A program made the position numbers and the translations under genes. From contig JADGAN010000001.1 in assembly GCA_015231955.1 (NCBI GenBank), positions 186,001-250,000 on the forward strand: DNA of 64,000 nucleotides, written 5' to 3'. Each line of letters starts with the position of its first letter. The first letter of the stretch is position 1. The DNA is from Oligoflexia bacterium. Lineage in GTDB: Bacteria > Bdellovibrionota > Bacteriovoracia > Bacteriovoracales > Bacteriovoracaceae. This document shows positions 53,186 to 61,082 of this stretch, one piece after another. The notes beneath the pieces were generated by a model. That model did no database searches. It saw only the letters and a program-made list of their open reading frames with translations, and was not told the DNA's origin.

Positions 53186-53900
53186 TTTTTACTTCCAAGT
53201 TCATACCAGGGTAAAGGTGGAGATCACTTTTATCCAGTTGCACTTTCACTCCATAAACCAAGCGTTCACGCTCCTCGCTGGTTTGCACATTTTTAGGAGT
53301 GAACTCTGCTTGGGCATTAATGTGGATGACTTTGACTGTAATCGATTGTGCAAATTGTGGTAGGTAGGCGGTTAGCTTTTTTCCTAAGTTTACTAGTTTC
53401 ATTTCCGAAGCGGAGAGGTAGATATAGCACCAAAGATCGTTTAAATCTGCAATTGTAAGGAGCTTTTGTCCAGGCAGCACCAACTCTCCCTTTTCTCGGT
53501 AAGTGGCAAGTACAGTACCTTTGAGGGGAGAGGGGATATCACACCAACTATTCTTTACCTGTAGTTCCTGAAATCTATTTTGAGCATGTTCATAACTCTC
53601 TTGCGAGATTGAGCCTTCTCGCCGTAATTTCTGAGCGCGCTCCCAATCGCGCTTGGCCTGCTCTAAAGAGACTTTTAAATCTTCGCATGCAAGTTTAAAG
53701 AGAGGTGCTCCTTCCTCAACGTTTTGTCCCTCTTTCACCAGCACTTCAGATACGCGGGAACTGACTTGCGCAGAAATGTCGACTAAGGTTGCTTCAATAG
53801 TTCCTGCATAAACTCCACGCTCTAAACGATGCTGATAGAGGCGAAAACTACCACCTAAGAGTAAGAGGATCGCAATGAGGACTAAAATTTTCTTTTTCAC
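53169..53900 (-). CDS. HlyD-family periplasmic adaptor (YbhG-like)
   Basis: A 243-residue membrane-fusion protein with an N-terminal anchor (VKKKILVLIAILLLLGG). The lipoyl halves are GTIEATLVDISAQVSSRVSE VLVKEGQNVEEGAPLFKLAC and DIPSPLKGTVLATYREKGEL, separated by a short alpha hairpin (LEQAKRDWERAQKLRREGS). The GTG start at 53900 has AGGAG 8 bases upstream and overlaps the TolC-like stop as GTGA; the longer frame to 53978 runs into that gene. It would bridge the inner-membrane ABC complex and the TolC-like channel. Confidence 0.92.
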   Translation of the reverse strand: MKKKILVLIAILLLLGGSFRLYQHRLERGVYAGTIEATLVDISAQVSSRVSEVLVKEGQNVEEGAPLFKLACEDLKVSLEQAKRDWERAQKLRREGSISQESYEHAQNRFQELQVKNSWCDIPSPLKGTVLATYREKGELVLPGQKLLTIADLNDLWCYIYLSASEMKLVNLGKKLTAYLPQFAQSITVKVIHINAQAEFTPKNVQTSEERERLVYGVKVQLDKSDLHLYPGMNLEVKIENAH

Positions 53901-55264
53901 CGATGTTCTCCTAAAAATTCCAGCTGTGCTAAGGCCATAGAGCGTGCATAGAGAAGAGAATCCTCTTGCGTTTTCCACTCTAAAACTTTGAGATTGGCAC
54001 TTTGTACCTGGAGATAATTTGTTTTCCCATTGAGATAACTTTGGTAGGTGAGTGTGGCCAACCTCTTTGCATCTTTGGTTCCCTCTTTTGCAACTTGGGC
54101 CTGTTCTTGCAGTTGTAAGAGCAGTTGCTGCATTTTTCGAGAGGTGTCTTGTAATTCTCTTGTTAAATTCTCTTTTTTGGCGGCAAAAGAACGCTCTAAA
54201 GCATAGGTACTTTCCAGTAAATTAGAACGTTTTCCCCCATCCCATAAAGGCATGCTAACAGTGAGGAAGATGCTGTTTTGATGGTAGCTCTCTTTTTTTC
54301 CACCATCAGGATACTCTAATGATGTTCTTGCTCCTAAACTTAAACGAGGAAAATAGCTCCGCTCCATGCTCTCCGCTTTTAATTTTTGAGCAAGTTTTAG
54401 TTGTTCTAATTGTAAAAGAGAAGGGTGCTGAAAATCTGTTAAGCGCATTGATGTGGTTGATGCTGCTAATGTAGGGGAAGAAAAAGTGACCGCTAAAGAT
54501 GGTCTTGATGGTAGCTTTTTTGGTCGTGTCGAAAGCTCTTGGGGTAACGGGGAGCGCAGTTTTTCTACTGCAAGCGTTTCACCAGTAAGTGCCAGCCAAT
54601 CTTGAAGGGTAAAGGAAAACTCTGTTTGTGTTTGCAAAAATTTCAACTTAAAACTTAAAGTATCTTTGGTAGCAGTCGTATAATCAAGAAGGGAAGAGGA
54701 GCCAGAGCGAAAGCGTCTCTCCATATCTCTTTCTTGATCGTGCGCAAGCTCCCAAGCATCGAGAAGCGAGCGTAGTTGGGAGGTTTGAAAGATAAGTTTA
54801 TAATAAACCTTTTTTAACGAAAGCGTTAACTCATCTGCACTAAGACGCTTATTTTCCCTCTCTGCTTCTGCTTCTGCCTTGGCGCTGTCAATGCCTTTGC
54901 TGGTCTGGCCAAAATCGGTGACAAGGTAATGGAGATTAATCCCTGCAGAGTAATTACTATGATTTCCCATCTCGACCGTCTTATTCAGAGGGGCCGGAAG
55001 TGTTACTGAAGGGATGTGATCCACCCAACGGTATTGTCCATCAAGAGAGAACTGTGGAAAATAGTCTGCACGTAAGGAGCGGCCTCTTGCTAGTGCGCTT
55101 TGGTAGCTTTGCTCCTGCGACTCAATCTTTTGCGAGTAAGCGGTGGCCGCTTGCAATCCTTGTTCGAGATCGATTACTTTAGATTCAATCGTAATCGCAA
55201 TAGCAGAAGAAGAAAAAGAAAAAGAACAGAAAAGGAGGAGATTGGCCGAAAATATTTTTTGCAT
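53897..55264 (-). CDS. TolC-family outer-membrane efflux protein
   Basis: A 455-residue outer-membrane channel. The signal peptide ends near SSSAIA. Two repeats of long helices with QxxYxxA-type patterns are visible: GLQAATAYSQKIESQEQSYQ in the first half and SLLQLEQLKLAQKLKAESME then SYFPRLSLGART in the second. The final block AKEGTKDAKRLATLTYQSYL NGKTNYLQVQ is the family's C-terminal signature. First gene of the exporter operon, followed by HlyD, two ATPases and two permeases, so a complete tripartite ABC exporter is encoded. Confidence 0.92.
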   Translation of the reverse strand: MQKIFSANLLLFCSFSFSSSAIAITIESKVIDLEQGLQAATAYSQKIESQEQSYQSALARGRSLRADYFPQFSLDGQYRWVDHIPSVTLPAPLNKTVEMGNHSNYSAGINLHYLVTDFGQTSKGIDSAKAEAEAERENKRLSADELTLSLKKVYYKLIFQTSQLRSLLDAWELAHDQERDMERRFRSGSSSLLDYTTATKDTLSFKLKFLQTQTEFSFTLQDWLALTGETLAVEKLRSPLPQELSTRPKKLPSRPSLAVTFSSPTLAASTTSMRLTDFQHPSLLQLEQLKLAQKLKAESMERSYFPRLSLGARTSLEYPDGGKKESYHQNSIFLTVSMPLWDGGKRSNLLESTYALERSFAAKKENLTRELQDTSRKMQQLLLQLQEQAQVAKEGTKDAKRLATLTYQSYLNGKTNYLQVQSANLKVLEWKTQEDSLLYARSMALAQLEFLGEHR

Positions 55265-55337
55265 TTGATTCTAATCCTATGTTCTTATAGAAATTGCAGA
55301 AATCAGTGAGGGCGGACGAGAGAAGACAAGAGAAAAT

Positions 55338-55892
55338 TTAGATGAAGAGTGTGCTTTTACTGCTTCCAGCATCGGAGAGAAACTTTGCAACTCCGGCCAA
55401 TTTAAGCTCGGGATAGTCAATCATCTCCTCTTTCTTAAATCCCATCAACTCCATGCTCATTTCACAAATATAAATTTTTACACCCGCGTCTGCTGCTTTC
55501 TTTATCAGCTCTTCTAGTGATAACACATTTTTTTCCTTCATTAAATTTTTAATCATCCAGGTGCCCATGCCTCCCATATGCATTTTCGAAAGTTTGAGGG
55601 ATGTACTTCCTTTAGGAAGCATTTTTCCAAACATGGCGGAGATAAAATTTTTAGCAGGAGGATTTTTTTTAGGATCGCGAAGCGCGGGAATGGCCCAGAA
55701 GGTGAAAAACATGCTGACTTGCTCAAACATGGCCGAGCCGCCGCTGGCGATAATGAAGGCGGCAAGCAATTTGTCGAGATCGCCACTCATCACGACCATG
55801 GATAATTTATCGTCGGGGGCACTTGCTCGCAAAGTGTCAACTTGTGCTTCCAGTTCCTTTATTTTTGCTTCTAAAGTTATGAGGTCAGGCAT
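55338..55892 (-). CDS. DsrE/DsrF-like sulfur-relay family protein
   Basis: A 184-residue protein of the DsrE/F/H-like fold. After a coiled N-terminus come KLSMVVMSGDLDKLLAAFII ASGG, MFFTFWAIPALRD and a long helical middle, then IYICEMSMELMGFKKEEM with the conserved Cys near the end, as in the DsrE subgroup associated with TusA. AAGGAG precedes the ATG. It is third in an ArsR-TusA-DsrE operon, so a role in sulfane-sulfur transfer or storage is likely. Confidence 0.85.
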   Translation of the reverse strand: MPDLITLEAKIKELEAQVDTLRASAPDDKLSMVVMSGDLDKLLAAFIIASGGSAMFEQVSMFFTFWAIPALRDPKKNPPAKNFISAMFGKMLPKGSTSLKLSKMHMGGMGTWMIKNLMKEKNVLSLEELIKKAADAGVKIYICEMSMELMGFKKEEMIDYPELKLAGVAKFLSDAGSSKSTLFI

Positions 55893-55902
55893 CGGAGACT
55901 CC

Positions 55903-56154
55903 TTATTTCTTTCTTAAGACAAAGATGCTGTCATATCCGTCGCGTTTGAGGTGGCCTAAGTACTCATTGCCTGTTTTTTTACACCAAGCGGGGAGATCTT
56001 CACGACTTCCTTGGTCGCTGGAAAGGATTTCTAGGACTTCGCCAACGTTCACTGTAATAATGGCCTTCTTCGCTTCCAAGAGTGATCCTGGGCAGGCCAT
56101 CGATCTGGCGTCGACAGTTTTTGTTGCTTTTAAATCGTTCAGATTGTTACTCAT
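55903..56154 (-). CDS. TusA-family sulfurtransferase
   Basis: An 83-residue TusA/SirA-like protein. VDARSMACPGSLLEAKKAI contains the active-site Cys; the usual CPxP is CPGS here. LEILSSDQGSREDLPAWCKK TGNEYL completes the fold. It would accept persulfide on the Cys and pass it to a partner, probably the DsrE-like protein encoded 10 bases downstream. AAGGAG precedes the ATG, which overlaps the ArsR stop as ATGA. Confidence 0.92.
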   Translation of the reverse strand: MSNNLNDLKATKTVDARSMACPGSLLEAKKAIITVNVGEVLEILSSDQGSREDLPAWCKKTGNEYLGHLKRDGYDSIFVLRKK

Positions 56155-56492
56155 AAATTTCTCCTTTTGTGATGGTTCTTGCTTGGGTTTGCAAGTTTGA
56201 AATCGGGACAGTAGAGTTCTTTCATTAATTGAACTAATTTTTTAATCCGTGGATCTTTGATGGCATAGAGGTTGCGATTGCCATTGGAAATGCGCTCAAT
56301 GATCTCTTGATTCAGTAGCGCTGTTAGGTGCTGCGAAATATTTCCTTTGGTTGTTCCCAGAGAATCGGTGATTTCTTGAGCGTAAAGCTCTCCTTCTAGA
56401 AGGTGGCACACAATAAGTAGTCTTATGGGTTGTGCTAGCGTCTTTAAAAGCTTGGACATTTTAAGGGCATTTTCTTTTTGCCTTTCACTCAT
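56151..56492 (-). CDS. ArsR-family winged-helix regulator of the sulfur operon
   Basis: A 113-residue regulator: LKTLAQPIRLLIVCHLLEGE, then ITDSLGTTKGNISQHLTALL as recognition helix, and the wing IIERISNGNRNLYAIKD. No CxC metal site in the recognition helix, so it probably senses sulfur species or another signal, not arsenic. Palindromic sites overlap its own ribosome site and upstream region, which indicates autoregulation of the operon. Confidence 0.92.
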   Translation of the reverse strand: MSERQKENALKMSKLLKTLAQPIRLLIVCHLLEGELYAQEITDSLGTTKGNISQHLTALLNQEIIERISNGNRNLYAIKDPRIKKLVQLMKELYCPDFKLANPSKNHHKRRNL

Positions 56493-56532
56493 GTTTAGTA
56501 TCTCCTAAACATGAGTTTAGTATTTGCTAAAC
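56488..56532. promoter_or_regulatory. Operator palindromes of the ArsR-TusA-DsrE operon
   Basis: Two GTTTAG-N6-CTAAAC palindromes occur at 56493-56510 and 56515-56532. The first extends to 11-base arms (CTCATGTTTAG and complement, 56488-56515) and covers the ribosome-binding AGGAG and the ArsR start codon. Their centres are 22 bases apart, two helical turns. This is strong evidence for binding by the adjacent ArsR-type repressor. Confidence 0.8.
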
Positions 56533-56566
56533 AAGTTGGCAAGCGGAAATTTTTACTAAGATTTAC

Positions 56567-57637
56567 TCAAACCCCTTTGATCGCTTTGAGTATTTTTAGA
56601 GTGACACTCGATAAATTCAAAGCAAGGGGATTAGCAGTGGTTGTTAAAAACTGCGTTGCATGTTGGGAAAAGTGATCATGTAGGCCATGATTTATAAAAT
56701 CTTGCCTAGAAATGGAGTAGATGCGGTTTTGGAATTCATGATGGGTAATGTTACTCTTTAAGCTTAGGATTGGAGGAGATATTAAAAGATGATTTTGTTC
56801 GCTAGAAAACAAAGGGTATTGCTTGGTTAAGGGATGATCTAGGGTGAAGGTTGGAAGTTCCCATTGTCCTGCTAACCACTCTCCTTGCGTTTTTTGATAA
56901 AAGAGCAGTTTCAATTCTTCATGCACCAGAAAACGAATAAGAACGATTTTTTGCTGTATCTTTTTTGCTTCAGCAAGAGGAATGCTCAAAGGATCGGTGT
57001 TGGAGGAGTAGGTCAGGCAGTCAAGTTTAAGAGGACATTCACTGCATTTTGCCCATCGAGCAGCACACACCTCTCTTCCTAGATCCATCAACGATTCATT
57101 AAAAGCACGTGGTGAAAAAGAAAGGAGTGCTGCTGGTGGTGAGAGTGTGAGTTCTCTATGAATGTCGCTTTTTTTGGCCCCTTTTCTTGCAAAAATTCTG
57201 GCAAAAACGCGCTCGATATTGGCATCGATGGCCATAAAAGGAAGATCGCCACCAATAGAGAGAAGAGCATTGGCGGTATAAGAACCGATTCCGGGAATTT
57301 GTAGAAGCTGTTCCAGGTTTAAAGGAAATTTTCCCTCATGGTGCTCACAAATAAAGCGGGCCGCAAGCAGTAGGTTTTTGGCCCTCCGATAATATCCCAG
57401 ACCCTTCCAAGCGATGAGAACTTCCTCTTCGCTTGCACTGGCCAGTGATTCAATAGAGGGGAAGCGCGCGATGAAGTTAGGGTAGCGATTGACGATGGTC
57501 TGGTAGGTGGTCTGTTGAAGCATTACCTCACTAATCCATGTGGAGTAGAGCGAGCGATTTACTCTCCATGGTGTATGGGAAAAGTTAAGGGAAGACCACA
57601 GGATCAGTTGATTAATGGCCGTTTTTGATAAAATCAA
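56567..57637 (-). CDS. mutY: A/G-specific adenine DNA glycosylase MutY
   Basis: A 356-residue base-excision repair enzyme that removes adenine opposite 8-oxoguanine. Catalytic Glu in SEVMLQQTTYQTIV, helix-hairpin-helix LLQIPGIGSYTANALL, AIDANIERVFAR and catalytic Asp in FNESLMDLGREVC. The 4Fe-4S ligands are spaced C-x6-C-x2-C-x5-C (CAARWAKCSECPLKLDC). A diverged NUDIX-like C-terminal domain follows, with GEWLAGQWELPTF. Start is a TTG with GGAG about 10 bases upstream. Confidence 0.95.
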   Translation of the reverse strand: MILSKTAINQLILWSSLNFSHTPWRVNRSLYSTWISEVMLQQTTYQTIVNRYPNFIARFPSIESLASASEEEVLIAWKGLGYYRRAKNLLLAARFICEHHEGKFPLNLEQLLQIPGIGSYTANALLSIGGDLPFMAIDANIERVFARIFARKGAKKSDIHRELTLSPPAALLSFSPRAFNESLMDLGREVCAARWAKCSECPLKLDCLTYSSNTDPLSIPLAEAKKIQQKIVLIRFLVHEELKLLFYQKTQGEWLAGQWELPTFTLDHPLTKQYPLFSSEQNHLLISPPILSLKSNITHHEFQNRIYSISRQDFINHGLHDHFSQHATQFLTTTANPLALNLSSVTLKILKAIKGV

Positions 57638-57705
57638 TGTATAGTTACTCCGTTAAGTTAAATTAAGTTAAATTAAAAATTTTATATAGCATGGGAGGGT
57701 GATCT

Positions 57706-58659
57706 GTGTGCATGCGAACTCCACTAAAAATAATTGCTATTATTATACTCCTGTTGTTGCTTATTGGATTGTGGTTTTTTTATGGTGGAGGCAAGCAGAA
57801 GCTCTTTCCTTTTCAGTGGACTGTAGTCAATGTAGCAGAAGGCATACAAGGAGATGCTCACCTCTTGCGATTTCATGATCGATATTGGTTAATCGATGCA
57901 GGCCATGAGAGTGCAGCAGGTACACTTATTGCTTATCTTAAGCGAAAAAATATTGGAGTTCTTGACGCTGTTATTATCACCCATGCACACACTGATCATT
58001 ACGGAGGACTAATCCCTCTTTTAGCAAGTGGTATTAGGGTGAACGAGGTGTATATCAATTTTCCCGATGAGAAGAAGTGCTTAACGGAACCATGGGGGTG
58101 TTCGCTTCAAGAAATGAATAATGTACAAGCAGCGATAAGAGATCATGGTGCTCGCCAGAAAAGTATAGTTAAAGGGATGAAGCAAGAGTTTGCTAAGGAT
58201 CTAAGGATGGAAGTGATACATGTTTATGGCGATAACAACTCTCCTCTAAACCACCCTCTCGACATCAATGATATGTCGGCACTAGTGATGATTTATCATG
58301 GAGAAAGTCGATACTTTTTGACTGGGGATTTAAACGTGCGACTTGGAGATTGGCTTACTAAAAATGATAGGCCAGGGATCTTGGCCGATCTCTTGAAAGT
58401 TCCTCATCATGGTGCCGATTCACTACCTCATAATGAGTTTTTTCAGGCAGTGGGGGCAAAGGATACCATAGTAACTGCACCAAGATTACTATGGGAGGGA
58501 CAACTTTGTTTACGGATTAAGCAGTTATTGCCAAATAGTTATGTTAGTGGAGTTCATGGACAGATTGATATATACTCATACAAGAGTGGTTATTTAATCT
58601 TATGTGAGAGAGGTTGTTTGCCAAAAATCAGGAATAAAGTAAGTAGGGACAGATTATGA
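57706..58659 (+). CDS. ComEC-like metallo-beta-lactamase-fold hydrolase, membrane-anchored
   Basis: A 317-residue protein with an N-terminal membrane anchor (IIAIIILLLLLIGLWFFYGG). The domain matches the ComEC/Rec2 C-terminal hydrolase: VVNVAEGIQGDAHLLRF, YWLIDAGHE, the metal motif THAHTDHYGG, YFLTGDL and LLKVPHHGADSL. It lacks the ComEC membrane channel, so it is a stand-alone exported or periplasm-facing nuclease- or phosphodiesterase-like enzyme. GTG at 57706 follows GGGAGGG by six bases; an ATG at 57712 is also possible. Confidence 0.85.
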   Translation: MCMRTPLKIIAIIILLLLLIGLWFFYGGGKQKLFPFQWTVVNVAEGIQGDAHLLRFHDRYWLIDAGHESAAGTLIAYLKRKNIGVLDAVIITHAHTDHYGGLIPLLASGIRVNEVYINFPDEKKCLTEPWGCSLQEMNNVQAAIRDHGARQKSIVKGMKQEFAKDLRMEVIHVYGDNNSPLNHPLDINDMSALVMIYHGESRYFLTGDLNVRLGDWLTKNDRPGILADLLKVPHHGADSLPHNEFFQAVGAKDTIVTAPRLLWEGQLCLRIKQLLPNSYVSGVHGQIDIYSYKSGYLILCERGCLPKIRNKVSRDRL

Positions 58660-58893
58660 GTTGTTAAATTGAGAGCTAACAAGAAGTTCATCCCAAAGTG
58701 CTTTTAGGCGATGAAGAGAGTGAGTGAAATCTTGTTGGTCTAAGGAATCGAGTGGCTCCCGATTTTTGATTTGGCCGTCAAGATATTCATAGAGGAGATT
58801 TAATTTTTTTAACTCACTCTTAAAGTTGTGGCGAAGCTTTTCATGGCGAGATACAAAGCAAAGCTCTTTTTGTCCTTCAAATACTTCAAACAT
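58654..58893 (-). CDS. Small hypothetical protein
   Basis: A 79-residue soluble, helical protein (FKSELKKLNLLYEYLDGQIK; DFTHSLHRLKALWDELLVSS). I do not recognise it. Start at 58893 is supported by AAGAGAG about 8 bases upstream; a longer frame to 59082 would overlap the divergent membrane-protein gene and has no site. Its last bases overlap the 3' end of the ComEC-like gene on the other strand by 6 bases. Confidence 0.5.
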   Translation of the reverse strand: MFEVFEGQKELCFVSRHEKLRHNFKSELKKLNLLYEYLDGQIKNREPLDSLDQQDFTHSLHRLKALWDELLVSSQFNNS

Positions 58894-59023
58894 AAAAAAC
58901 TCTCTTAAAAAAGGGTAAAAATAATCTAAGACAACGTTGATAACACATCGTTTGATATTTCTCAAAAACAATTTTGCATGGTTGAAAAATTTACACGCAT
59001 GCGAATGAAAAAAGGAGTTCAGA

Positions 59024-59215
59024 ATGAGAAGGGAGATGATTATTAGGGCGATGGCCGGCAGCTTTGTCACCATTTCCACCATTCTAGGGTACTACCATAC
59101 AGAGTACTGGTACCTACTTACACTTGTAGTAGGGCTAAATCTTCTGCAATCAGCATTTACTTGTTTTTGCCCAGCTGAAATCTTCATGAAAAAATTGGGA
59201 ATAGGGAGGGATTAG
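59024..59215 (+). CDS. DUF2892-type small membrane protein
   Basis: A 63-residue protein with two membrane helices (RAMAGSFVTISTILGYYH; WYLLTLVVGLNLLQSAFTCF) and the family ending CFCPAEIFMKKLGI. This is the YgaP-type membrane segment, often found with rhodanese or sulfur-handling genes. AAAGGAG lies eight bases before the ATG. Four bases separate it from the purine permease. Confidence 0.85.
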   Translation: MRREMIIRAMAGSFVTISTILGYYHTEYWYLLTLVVGLNLLQSAFTCFCPAEIFMKKLGIGRD

Positions 59216-59218
59216 AAG

Positions 59219-60574
59219 ATGAGTACAGCAGCGGTGGTACAGCTGCTTGATCGTTTCTTTAAGATTAAGGATGCGAATAGCAGCGTGAGAACGGAAATTT
59301 TGGGAGGGCTTGCAACCTTTCTAACCATGTCTTATATCATCTTTGTCAATCCCACGATTTTAATCGATGCAGTCCCTGGGATCATCAAGGGGAGTGAGAT
59401 TTATAATGCTTACTTTGGTGGCTTTATGGTGGCAACAATCGTTGGAGCGGCCTCGGCCACACTGGTGATGGGACTTTTTGCCAACTATCCCTTTGCTCTG
59501 GCCCCTGGGATGGGACTTAATGCTTACTTTACCTATACGGTATGCCTGAAGATGGGGATAGATTGGAGGGTGGCGCTGGGTGCAGTGTTCATTGAGAGCA
59601 TTATCTTTGCCATTTTGACCTTGGTTGGTCTGCGGGCCTTTATTGTGGGAGCGCTCCCCTCTTCGGTAAAACTTGGAACGTGTGCGGGTATTGGTCTTTT
59701 CTTAGCATTAATTGGGCTTAAGGGGTCAAAGATTGTGATTGGCGATCCCAATACGCTTGTAGCGCTAGGACATTTAACTTCACCTGAGGCACTAACAACA
59801 ATTGTTGGATTTTTTGTAATGGCTTCACTATTTGCATTGAAGATTCCTGGATCAATTTTGTTAGGAATTTTGGCAGCGGCACTTTTTGGAGTGTTTGCTG
59901 GAGTGACAAAGTTCGTGGGTATTGTAGGTGCGATCCCAGATGTATCCGCTACCTTTATGCAATTGTCGTTACCCTTAAGCTCACTAACAACGATTACTTT
60001 CTGGGTGATTGTCTTTACCTTCTTTTTTGCAGATTTTTTTGATACGGCAGGAACTCTTACAGGAATTAGCAATGCCAATGGTATGGCCGATAAAGATGGA
60101 AATCTGCCACGTGCTAGTAGTGCCTTTATGTCAGATGCTGTGGGGACTTTTTTGGGGGCAATATTTGGAACATCGGCGATCACTGCCTATATAGAGAGTG
60201 GTGCTGGGGTTGCTCAAGGGGCGAGAACAGGATTGGCCGCTGTAGTGGTCGCAATCTTAATGTTGCTTGCGCTCTTCTTTTCTCCGCTTGCGATGTCGAT
60301 TCCTGCATCGGCAACCGCACCAGCACTCATTTTTGTGGGTGGTTTGATGATGCTCACCTTGAAAGAGATCAAGTGGGAAGATGTGACGGAGTCAGTACCA
60401 GCTTTTGTAACGATTGTCTCTATGCCATTTACCTTTTCAATTGCCAATGGCATTGCACTTGGGATGATTACATTTGTTGCTATTAAATTACTTACTGGAA
60501 AAATGCGAGAGATTCACTGGCTTACGGCATTGCTAAGTGCCATCTTTGTCATACATTTTATTTTTATGGAGTAA
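59219..60574 (+). CDS. AzgA-type purine (NCS2) permease
   Basis: A 451-residue inner-membrane permease. SVRTEILGGLATFLTMSYII FVNP is the AzgA/PbuG N-terminal signature. GMGLNAYFTYTVC, ADFFDTAGTLTGISN and YIESGAGVAQGARTGLAAVV are the characteristic substrate-site blocks. These proteins import hypoxanthine, guanine or adenine with protons. GGGAGGG precedes the ATG. Useful to an organism that scavenges nucleobases, as predators do; that ecological link is inference. Confidence 0.95.
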   Translation: MSTAAVVQLLDRFFKIKDANSSVRTEILGGLATFLTMSYIIFVNPTILIDAVPGIIKGSEIYNAYFGGFMVATIVGAASATLVMGLFANYPFALAPGMGLNAYFTYTVCLKMGIDWRVALGAVFIESIIFAILTLVGLRAFIVGALPSSVKLGTCAGIGLFLALIGLKGSKIVIGDPNTLVALGHLTSPEALTTIVGFFVMASLFALKIPGSILLGILAAALFGVFAGVTKFVGIVGAIPDVSATFMQLSLPLSSLTTITFWVIVFTFFFADFFDTAGTLTGISNANGMADKDGNLPRASSAFMSDAVGTFLGAIFGTSAITAYIESGAGVAQGARTGLAAVVVAILMLLALFFSPLAMSIPASATAPALIFVGGLMMLTLKEIKWEDVTESVPAFVTIVSMPFTFSIANGIALGMITFVAIKLLTGKMREIHWLTALLSAIFVIHFIFME

Positions 60575-60705
60575 AAATTTTTTCTTGGAAATAAAATTTT
60601 AGCTAGACATTTAGCGCACATGGGGAGTAATTTTGTCCTCAGTGTATAAAGAACATTTAGAGTGTTATTTATAGTTAACTATCAACGTTTCAATGGAGTT
60701 TTCTT

Positions 60706-61005
60706 ATGAAAAAAATGATCGCACTTGCATTGTTAGTAGGCATGTTCTCTTTCGCAGTTGTTGCAGAAGAAAAAGCTGCAGAAGCAGCTCCAGCAGCTCC
60801 AGAAGTGGCAAAAGAAGCACCAGTAGCTGCAGAAGCACCAGCAGTTTGTTCAGAAAAAAAAGTTGTTGCAAAATGTGCTAAGTTGAAAGAAGGAAAAGCA
60901 AAAAACGCTTATCAAGCAAAGAGAAAATGTACATGTCCCGTAGTTGAAGCAGCGGCAGCACCAGCAGCTCCAGCAGTTGAAGAAAAGAAAGAAGAAAATA
61001 AATAA
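60706..61005 (+). CDS. Secreted Ala/Glu/Lys-rich protein with four cysteines
   Basis: A 99-residue protein with a signal peptide (MKKMIALALLVGMFSFAVVA). Two AAPAAP/VEEK-type low-complexity segments flank a basic central part with four cysteines (VCSEKK, AKCAKL, KCTCPV). It is composition-biased, so homology cannot be judged. GGAG precedes the ATG and a strong terminator follows, so it is a separate, probably highly expressed transcript. Confidence 0.75.
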   Translation: MKKMIALALLVGMFSFAVVAEEKAAEAAPAAPEVAKEAPVAAEAPAVCSEKKVVAKCAKLKEGKAKNAYQAKRKCTCPVVEAAAAPAAPAVEEKKEENK

Positions 61006-61030
61006 GTAAATTAGATTTCTAATTGTGCTT

Positions 61031-61067
61031 AAAAAAAATACCGCCTGAATAGACGGTATTTTTTTTT
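61031..61067. terminator. Bidirectional intrinsic terminator
   Basis: TACCGCC and GACGGTA form a 7-base stem with one mismatch (61039-61058), flanked by eight A on the left and nine or more T on the right. It would stop transcription of the secreted-protein gene and also of the convergent glutaminase-like gene. Confidence 0.88.
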
Positions 61068-61082
61068 GTGCATGTATTTTAT

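Noticed and set aside
57650-57676. Direct repeats of TTAAGTTAAA upstream of the ComEC-like gene
   Set aside because: Only two and a half short AT-rich units; could be a promoter feature but nothing supports a specific role.
58894-59082. N-terminal extension of the small minus-strand protein
   Set aside because: It overlaps the well-supported DUF2892 gene on the other strand and lacks a ribosome site; the ATG at 58893 has one.
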